DNA from: Macrobrachium rosenbergii
Taxonomy: Eukaryota; Arthropoda; Malacostraca; Decapoda; Palaemonidae
Assembly (NCBI RefSeq): GCF_040412425.1
Contig: NC_089782.1
Coordinates: 43,913,822 to 43,977,821 of the forward strand
Direction: 5' to 3'
Length of the DNA stretch: 64,000 bases
The notes under the pieces are model-generated. The model was not told the DNA's origin and did no database searches. It saw only the letters and a list, made by a program, of their open reading frames with translations. The position numbers and the translations under genes were made by a program. Below, in pieces: positions 10,301 to 20,500 of this stretch. Position 1 is the stretch's first letter. Each line of letters opens with the position of its first letter.

Positions 10301-13300
10301 CACATTGTTAATTTCTGTGTAGTAATCCTCTCTGTTGCCTGTTACTAGTGTTTTGCTTAATGTTTAGAAGTGAGCTAGATGGGTTTCGTTACTTCAACTT
10401 TCCAGCCAGTAGGAGTATTGACTACAGTAACCAGTAGAAACTAGGTATCGGTTTATTTTTAACATGACCAGCACTCTTCAGATGAAGTTCTACTGTAGCA
10501 GCAACTTCTTGAGAGAGAGACACCCTCCTGTATGTTAAGATTTACTTTTATATTAATATTTTTATCCTTCATCTTTTGTGAATGCTTAGTAGTGTGTCAT
10601 TCTCCTAGTTTGGCGGCAACCGTAGGCCTTCACATGCCACTGATCTTAGTTTTAATTACTAGCAGCAAATCTACTATCCTTCTGGACTTTTTTTTTTATT
10701 ATAAATTACATATTCTTGTCAGGCATTCTTATATTTTTTCATTCTTTCATGTAGGGATACACTGTTGCTGAAGACTCTGAAGTTGCCGATTCCTGGCAGA
10801 AAGAACGACGAGCTTACGAAAAGCTGTGCCGAGGTGAGGGTAAAGTTCCCAAAAATATTGCATCCAAGGTGGTCTGCTATTATCAGGTTTGTGAAATTTT
10901 AAGTGCTTGTTAACTGTGCATAATCATTGTTACAAAATATTCTCTGGCTCTTGAAACTAGAGTTTCACAGGTATCACTACAGATGATGCTCTTCAGAAAC
11001 TACTATATATATATATTTATGCATGATGGATTTTTATGAGACAATTTGAGATTAATTTTAGTAGGTGACATCATATGCAAAGTACAAAATAGAAAGTTTT
11101 TGTGTGGGGCACATCATTGCAGTGTAAAAGTCTTGGATGTGGCACTCATTCATTATTCATAAAGGCTTTTGATTGACAGTATGCTATGATAGGTTAAAAC
11201 ATAACATATATTTGCATGTGGAAATATAAAAGAAATAATGAGAAGTAATGATGAAAATGAACACTGGGGAAATATGCATTTTATCAGCAATGTACAGACT
11301 GCTTGCATTTATGGGAAAATACCAGTTACAGTTAGTGAATGTTGCTATGTAGTGAAGTTTGAAAGTATTAGTTTTGATTGTACATCTATTTGTAATATTT
11401 TTTTATGAGATATTTAGCATGCATCATGATATGTTTGCAGAACCATTTTTCAGCATTTTTGTTCTGTACAGATAAATGTGTTAACAGTATTTTTGTGGAG
11501 TGAAGTTATGTGACAAATGATGATTGGATGCCAGGAAGTGAAAAACATCCTCAATTTAAAAGTAATAGAAACAAATTAAAAAGTAATGATGAACACACTG
11601 ACAAAATATGAACTGCATCCCTTTTCAGAATGATACCCGCTAAAACTAATGAATGTGTGATAACTAATGAACAGTTGAAAGACTTAGTTTTTAATTACGT
11701 GAAACCATGATATCTAGTACAGGTTCACTTGAATTGGAATTAAGTGAAAGACTAAAAGAGGAAAATCAAACTTTGAACAGGATGAATAAAAATTGGAAGT
11801 CAAATAAATTAGAATTTGTGAAATTTTAAATTACAATGATATTCCTTTTCAGCATGGTCCTGGGAAGTCGCTCCAGATTGCTCCAGTGAAAGCTGAAGTG
11901 ATGTACATTCACCCAACCATAATAATTTACCATGATGTTATCAGCGAAAAAGAAATGAGTGTGGTGAAGGAAATGGCAACACCCAGGGTAAGGCTGCTAT
12001 GGAGTAATTCTTATTTTAATAATTTACTGTATGAAGAAATACTCATTTACTTATATGTACTTTTTATTCTGACTGCAACTTTCTATAGTTGACCAGCCAC
12101 CAGGTATATACCTGATTAATTGGACAGGTCATGGGGTTACCAATAGAGTTTTTCAGAAAATAGGTTATATACAGTATAAAGAACTGCAGTAGGTTCTCAA
12201 TTTACAAGAGTTAGTTGAATTGAGACATGATTTGAGTCCTTCCTTAAATGCAAAAGTTAAGTTGCTGCATTATTTCTTTCTCGGGTCACTCATTTATGTC
12301 TAACATCAGTCTAAAACATTACTGTATTATAGTTTGTAGTGTTATTGCTTTAGTTTGTTACATAATCTTCTTAGCTTAATCCCTTTCAATCCTTCCTCCT
12401 CAATCAGCCTTACTACATGCCCATGCCATCTCAAAATAGAGCATATCAGTAATCTTTACTACTGTGGCACTACTAATTTTTTCTTTTCCAGACAGTCATA
12501 TAGCAAGAGCCTCATTATTCACCTCCGTATCCTCATTTCCGTTTGCTATAGCTTCTGTTTCTCCTTCCTTCGTAATGCCCATGTTTTGGAACCATACATA
12601 ATCACTGGTCCAGTTACAGTGCAGTAGATCTTTATTGTAAGTTTATTTCATATTCTCTTGTCACACACTACCCCCTGCCAACTTCCTTCATTCCCCCCAA
12701 GTGGCTTTTATCCTACTTAAAACTTTAGCTTCACACTCCCTCTGGGATTAAAGTAGAGCCTAAGTATTTGGAATATCTCTACCTGTTTAAATCTGGGCCT
12801 CTGCCTTGTACAAATAACCTATCCTCTTCCTGCTTGCTGAACACCATAACCTCAGTTTTACCCATAATTACCTTCATATTACCCCATTCTATAGATTCCT
12901 CCTTCTCTCTTACCTTTCTATGCAATTCTTTTGTCTGCCATAATCACCAGATCATCTGCATATAACATTTCTAATAGATTTCCATTCCTAATTCCTTCGC
13001 TCAGTACATCCATAATCAGTGCAAACAAAAATGGGCTAAGTGCTGATCCTTGATATAAGCCAAGTCTTAACTCCAGACATTTCTGTTTTGCCAAAGTTTG
13101 TTATTACTGATGTTCTTGTTCTATTATACATCATTTCAACCAACCTGACCAACTTTTCTGGCACTCTCCTCTTTCTTTAACACCAAAAGACTCCCCCATG
13201 TTATGGTATCAAATGCCTTCTCTGGATCCATAATTGTACATTAGAACTTCAGATTACCTTCCAGCCCCTGCTAATATCATAGAATTCAGGCAGGAGAGGG

Positions 13301-16300
13301 AGAAGGGAGAGAAGCTGTAACAAGGAAAAGCAGACAAAATTTTAAGCAGGAGACTGATGTAGGAACACAAGTAAATTATTAACAGTTAAGAAAGAAGTAG
13401 ACATTAACATGAGTAAAAAGCAAGGTTAACCAAATAATTGTGATAAATAAGGACCTGAATTATAGTACTCTCACTTGTTCTTCATTTTATTTTAAAGTTG
13501 CTGCATACATATACATTTTAAGTGTATACTTTATACATATACAAACATATACTGCATGTTTTCTTTAATTGTGCTTTTGCACTCGATAGTATTCTAATAA
13601 CATTTTCCTTCCTTACAGTTCAAGCGTGCAACTGTTCAAAATTACAAGACTGGAGAGTTAGAGACTGCCTCTTATCGTATCAGCAAGTCTGCTTGGTTAA
13701 AACATGATGAATCAGAAGATGTAGCTAGAATTAACACCAGGATTGAAGACATCACAGGTTTGTCTAAGTATTTTTTTTATCTGTAAATGGTGAGGGGACA
13801 GATTTGTTTTAAGTATCTTTTTTATTTATAAATGGTGAGAGATCCATGCAAATTTCTCCCTATACTGTATCTCCAAATCTGAAGATTATCATTGATGTAA
13901 AGTAATTTAATACTAGTCTCCCATGGGTCTGACCCACAGAATTTATTCTTAAATGATGTGAAAATTGGATGGCTGGTTGGGAAGAGACCAGAGGGAACTG
14001 CCCATGACTGAAGATTAAGAATAAGTATTCAAAATCTCTGGCAAAACCAAGTAAAGAATCCATTGTTCCACTAAACTACATCGTAAACTTGAGACTTACA
14101 TTGTTAAACTTGAGACATGATATTGTTCTTAACTAAACATGTGTAATCATCCCAGCCCAATTGGAATCTTAAACTAACAGAACAGCACTCATGTTGTTAT
14201 GAGAAATGGATTCAAGGGAGAAATGAAACTAGCTCAATTTCTTATATTCATAAGACTGTGAAATACAAGAGTTACTGCATTTTTTATGTTTATTTTAAAA
14301 AATAAAGTACTTTAAAGAGGGCATTGAGTATGGAAATCATTAAAGTCCCACAGAATTTAAATTACTTGCTATATTTAATTTCCAGACATGCAGAGTGCTG
14401 TTTATGTTAAGGGAAGAAATGCAAAGATCAGCTCCCTGAGTGTATGTAAACATTGTGGTCTTCCTCATGCTCAGCATGAAGGCCAGGTTTAATTCACTGG
14501 TCTAATAGAACTACTTTGATAATGATAATGCACTGCGTGAGAGAATAGCTGTTAATCATGGGCAGTGGCATGTCGCTTGTCTAGCAGGCTGACCTTACTT
14601 TTAAGTTGGCCAATATTCTTTCATGTGAAGATTGCACCCAATCATCCCATGAGATCCTTGCTCAACTTATGGAAACCATTGCAGCAGTGGTAATGAATAT
14701 GAATATAGTCACCAGTGGCATCATTTGTGTTTTAATAGAATGATATGATCATGGACATTTTTAATTTTTAGAAGTTCAATATTTGACAAGGGCATCATCA
14801 TGTCACCAGGTTGATATAAGTAAGTGTCCCTATGGTGTGACCACTTATTCCCAGAGTGGTTTCCACCCATATGGCTGTTTGTATTCAGGGTGGAACATTA
14901 GTCCACCTAACAACCTTGTTCCATGTCATATTTGGAAGAAATCTCTGGAGTAAGGTGGCACTTCCTCAGAATACCTTGAAGTGGCTGGCTGCACACATTT
15001 GCCTTCGCCACAACAGATAGGGGAGTCGAATTGATGAACCTCCTCAAGTGGTGCTGCATCAAGTCTTGGAAAGAAGAGAACCAACTCTCTTTTAGCCCAG
15101 ACATGTAGCTGAATCTTAAGGAGTGGGAACTCTTATTGGCTGGACCAGCTGGTGACCTGACTGATACAAGAGGATTAGTCTGCATCTGGTTGCTGGACTG
15201 GAGTCTGGTCTCAAAAAGGATGTTTCTGGCCATGGCCAAATAAGAGGAAGATCCCGCTGCCTGTTAAGAAGTAGGGACGAAGATTATGAGGTAATTGAAC
15301 CTTACACTTGTACAGTAGCAATCCTGGTGTGGTGTCGTCTTTTAGGTTGTCTTTTTGTAGACAAGCATCCACTGGTTGAGAGACCAATTCCAAAACATCT
15401 TACAGTGGTGTTGGTTGAACAGAGCTGTCTGCTACACCTACATAACAAATAAGGAGTCCCTATCCTGCACAAGAGATGGGGTCCCTATCAAGGTTTGATA
15501 CATAAACATGGTGGGGCTTACTTGGTAGAGCTTTGCAAGTTTGTAGGTATCTTAAATGCATGGTGAAGGTGAAATACAATACACAGCTCAAAAGTAGTAC
15601 AGTGTACAGCAGTAATTAAAAGGTAGCTTAATGTAAAGGAGTGATTATGATTATAAATGATCATAACAAAGGCAAAGTTATTTTTAACATATATAAAGCA
15701 AATTGCAAATATGGAACAGTTAAGAAAATGTAATATTTGAATTGAAGTAGACAAGATTAATTAATACAGTGTTAACAAAAAGAGAATAAAACAGCAGGCT
15801 TATATCAGAAAATACCTACTGAAGGTTAATGGTACCTCCTTGTTAGCATTTAGATAGGGAAAGGCCCAGACTTGGAAATACATTACATTGTAAAGAAATG
15901 AACAAGTACAGGAATTTTGAAAAAAAGCTAAACTAACTTTTTTATTCAATACAGAACAAACAAATCATACAAAAATATATACAAAAAACTTGTAGGTAAC
16001 TAAGGCAAACATAAATAAAACTACTTGTTACTTCAGAGTCATTAACAAGTTAACTGTTCATCATCTAGAGTCAAACATTAAACCTAATGTAATGTCACTG
16101 GAAAACCATAAGTATGCAAAATACCCAAATTAGCTCGTTAAGAAATCACTGGAGCTTATGCTAACCAGTCCATATATGATGCTGTTCTCTAAAAATTGAA
16201 GGGGTAATTATTTGGAAAAGAAAAGTTGACTCAGGATATTAAATCCTGCAAAGCATAAACTTCCTAATAAGGTATAGCATCAAATTAATTATCACATGTA

Positions 16301-17487
16301 GAGAAAAGGAAGGTTGCAGTAAATGAGTGTCTGGGTATTCTGCTTGGATGTTACAGTGCTACAGAAGTGAAAAGTGAAATTGTCACTTCATGTGGACCTG
16401 AGGATCAAGGTGATGAATGTGTACTACTACTACTACTCTTCTGTCTGTTAGACATAAGACTGGTGTGTCTGGAACCTTAAAGACCACAAGTGGTACATTT
16501 GATGTGAAACTATTTTGTTGTTTAGTAACTAACAAACCCTAATTTTACATCAGGTATCAGTTTGGCAGTCTTATGTGAATGATGTATGTATTTTTATACA
16601 ATCAAGGTTTATTTTTTCATTATGACCTTATATCATGTTAGGAACCGTTCCAATGTTTTGAGAATGTTTTAGTTCTTTCTTGCTAGATTTTTAATTATGA
16701 ATGTTATCTTCATCAGAGTACTGAACTGTACTATGGGGATTGTTCATTAAAATCAGTAGAATCACTTTAAAACTAGGCCATATAGATTATTTTCTCTAAT
16801 CAAAAGTTCTTTTCAGGGCTGAATGTGGATACAGCTGAGGAGCTCCAGGTTGCAAACTATGGATTAGGTGGTCACTATGAGCCACATTTTGATTTTGCAA
16901 GGGTAGGTGTTCTTATTTTCAGTGATGTTTTGAAGTTTGAAAGTGTCAGACAGGTCTTAGTAACAGGTTTCAAGTGTATATAAGTTATTTTCTCTGAATA
17001 TTTTCAAAGTCAAGCGTAGCATAGTACTTATAATCATCAGCAACTTCCTTATTTTACAGCGAGAAGAAAAAGATGCCTTTAAAAGTTTAGGCACTGGTAA
17101 CCGAATTGCAACTTTCCTCTTTTATGTGAGTAATATACCAAAACAGGAAATTGTACTTGTCAGTGCTTATTAGCCCCACATTTTAGTTCATGTAGACTTA
17201 ATTGTACATGATGTGCCAATGACGCTTTCCAGATTGAATGCTGTGAATCTACAGTTGTCATTCAAATTTTGCAGGGGTTAGGGGCACCAGCCCACCATGG
17301 AAATTGAAAGTCCACTGATAACTCCTGAACTCTCAACCCTTAAGCCCTAATAGCGTATTGTCAGCTGTAAACCGTACTGATCTAACTTTAACTGTTCATC
17401 ATTCAACAAATTTTATACACTACAGTACAGTATGGTAAAATACACCTATCCTAGTGGACAGTACAGTACTATACAGTATCAACAGTG

Positions 17488-17568
<81 letters not shown>

Positions 17569-20500
17569 TTGTACTGTGCACTGTAATGTAGTTAACTTGT
17601 ATAATTTATAGGATTTGTCTTGCATATGAAATGTATAAACCAATACCCATTAAAAAAATATTATTTTTAAAAATACCACCCACCAATTGCTCAGCGATGT
17701 TGAATGTCAGTGGTTATGTTGAAAACGATAATGCAACACAGACACACTTGATGTAGTTCTTGGTAAATGTTATTACACTTACCCACAAAGAAAAACTCAA
17801 AATGGACAGATGTTTATTAACTGCAGCATTCTTTGTAGGTTTCACTTTTGCAGATTTTGTTCAGTGAATTTATTACAGTATTTTTATTATTTCTTGTTTT
17901 TGTACCTCACTTCGATTTATTTATTTTAGTTTACAGTAGGCTCTTTTGTTTTGATAGGAACAACACAACATCATGTCAGTGATATACCCTTAGTTTTGTT
18001 CTTTTGCCCTTTGAGTTTCCTCTGCTTATAGTTACACTTTTATAATGTGGATTGCTGTTTTAGGCACTAGTAACTTACATTATCTTTACCTTTGTTTAAA
18101 TTTTACTTACTTGTGGATGTTGTGTGTGGTTGTAAGTGTGTGAATGTGTGACTTATAGTTTTTGTGTATTTGGATAGGATATAATTTATAACCTATTAAA
18201 TTTCTAAATTTCTAAACAGTTCATTTGCTGATATATGAGAATAGCCACAGCTGCGAAAAATATATCATTTAATTACTTATGAAAAATTGACGAACTCAGA
18301 ACCTGCAGAATTTGAGGGTCGACTGTAGATGGTTTGCTCTTGTAGTAGTTAGTTATATTGCTTGATAACATAGAATAATCTTTAACCATATTAGAATGTT
18401 TTATTTTATCACTGCAAGCTATTAACATCAATGTGCTCACAACATCAAATGCATCTTAATTTATGTTAAAATATTTTACGTTGCAGCTTTCTTTTTTACT
18501 TTTTTGTATTGCATTCTGCACTTCATATACTATGGCGTATGTACGAATTACCAGCTTGAAAGTTCAAGTTTCTTTTAACTCGCAGTCTTTGGAATGCAAG
18601 GTAACTCATGTTGTTAGGTATCCAGGTAATCGTCATTAATAAATATCCATATTCATAACCCGTGAACACGACAGATGACTATTTGATTAGTTGTGCCCAA
18701 ACCTTTTTTTAAGAAATTCCTGTAGTTTTTTTTTGCAGTTCTCCATCAGATTATTTTGCCCCTCAGATGTCTTCATGTTTCAGAATTATGTTTATATTGT
18801 AAAAATTTTTAATTTCTCTATCTTTTACAAATATTGACTTACAGATAATTTGGATCAGCCTGGTTGATGCCTGAGAACTCTTCAGACTTGAAAACTGGGG
18901 CTAGTTTCTTGAAGAACTGATTCCATTAGTACTTTTCATGTGTGTGTGTACTTTTTTTTTGTTTTTTTGCTAGTAAAAATTTTTAGATTTTTGTGGCATT
19001 GCAGGTAGATCATGGGTGGTGTATGTTTTGCCACAGTTACTTGTGTATGTATCTAGACTCTAGTTGGTTAGATGGTTTTATTTTCTGTAGTAGATAAAAT
19101 TAGGCTGACTTAAACTTGTAAGTTCATGATTTCTCATTGCTGAGCTTAAGGCCAGTGTTTTTTTGCTGAACTTATACAACCATAACCTTCATGAAATTTA
19201 AAATTTGGGATCATTTGTGGCTTGCAAGGAAAGCTAGGGTTAATGAAGCTCTGTGAGGCTCATATTGTGAATGAAGAAAGAAAGATTTAACATTTCCAGA
19301 ATCATGTTATAAACTGAGTAAATGTTATTTAATGTTGTTTATAAAAAGATTATGGAACATAAACAAAGATATTTTAAAGCAACTATCAAAACTTCCTAAA
19401 TTCGTCTTTGTACATGAACATGAGGTGATCAACTCTGTAAATGCTATGTCATTTCTATTGTTGGGAAAATAGTTTCTGTTGTAGGGAGTCAAGGGTCGTA
19501 CTACTGTGTATTCTATTTAAATGTTCAGCTCTTTTATCACTTCCTGATTTCATTGTTTATGAAAGTTCTGTAGAGTGTTAAGTTTATTGTGAATGATACC
19601 TTTCTCACTTTTTTTCCTTTGAGTTTAATACTGTTTATTTTTACAGGGTTTTATTCAGTTAAACTACATACTGTATTGATATCTCTTGGGACTCAGTGTG
19701 TGTATATAGGTACATTTTAATTTTCAGGTTTAATGATCTTTTTTCATCTTTTTTTTATATCAAGACCAAATTTAATTTCAGTTTCAGAGTGTGTTTATTT
19801 CGAGATTTTAGAATTTTTTTTGACAGTCTTGGTGACAAATGACTTGATTTTGACCTTTTCTCTGTAATATATATATATATATATATATAGGACCAAGGAC
19901 TTTGAATGAACATTGCGTGTTACAGAAAGATGAAGTTGACCCAGATATTGGCCTGGGCCCTTGGGGCAATCGTATTGCCACTTTTCTATTTTATGTGAGT
20001 AACTGCCTTGTATGGACTGCTTTTCTTGTAATCTTAATTTATTTTTTAATTTTCTGCCTTTTCTGTAGTTTCCTGTTGTTCTGTGTCTGAATTTTTGGCA
20101 GGTGTTGCTGAGACTGCAAAAGTTATCCTTGTGTTTGTGCTTGAGAACCCTTCTTCTTGGTCTGTTCTTTTGCAACTTTGCTTCACTTGCTGTTGACTGA
20201 TTTATCAAGTAAAGCTTTACTTTTAATACTCAAGAGACTCTTCTCCACTATGGAAATTGGAGGTTCCCTAAACATCCTCTCCTGTCTGATTTTGATGAGT
20301 GTATTTAGATTTACCTTTTTTTCATATTTTAGCATTTATTTTGTATCCTTGCACTCTGTCAATTAGCAGGGGGTGGTGATGTTGGTTGTTGATGTCATCA
20401 GTTGACCTGATGTTGCTGTAGAGGCAGTGTCATGGTGATTTTCAGTATAAATTATTGAGTTGTTAGTGTAAATAGTTGTGTAAAGTAGCATGACTAGTTG

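Noticed and set aside
14907..15239. 110-residue minus-strand frame in P4HA intron 7
   Set aside because: No recognisable domain, splice signals or codon pattern. Probably a chance frame.
19891..19994. Longer version of exon 9b starting right after the TA repeat
   Set aside because: In the phase set by exon 8 it reads a stop at the fifth codon. The acceptor ending at 19925 gives an open 69-bp exon homologous to 9a.
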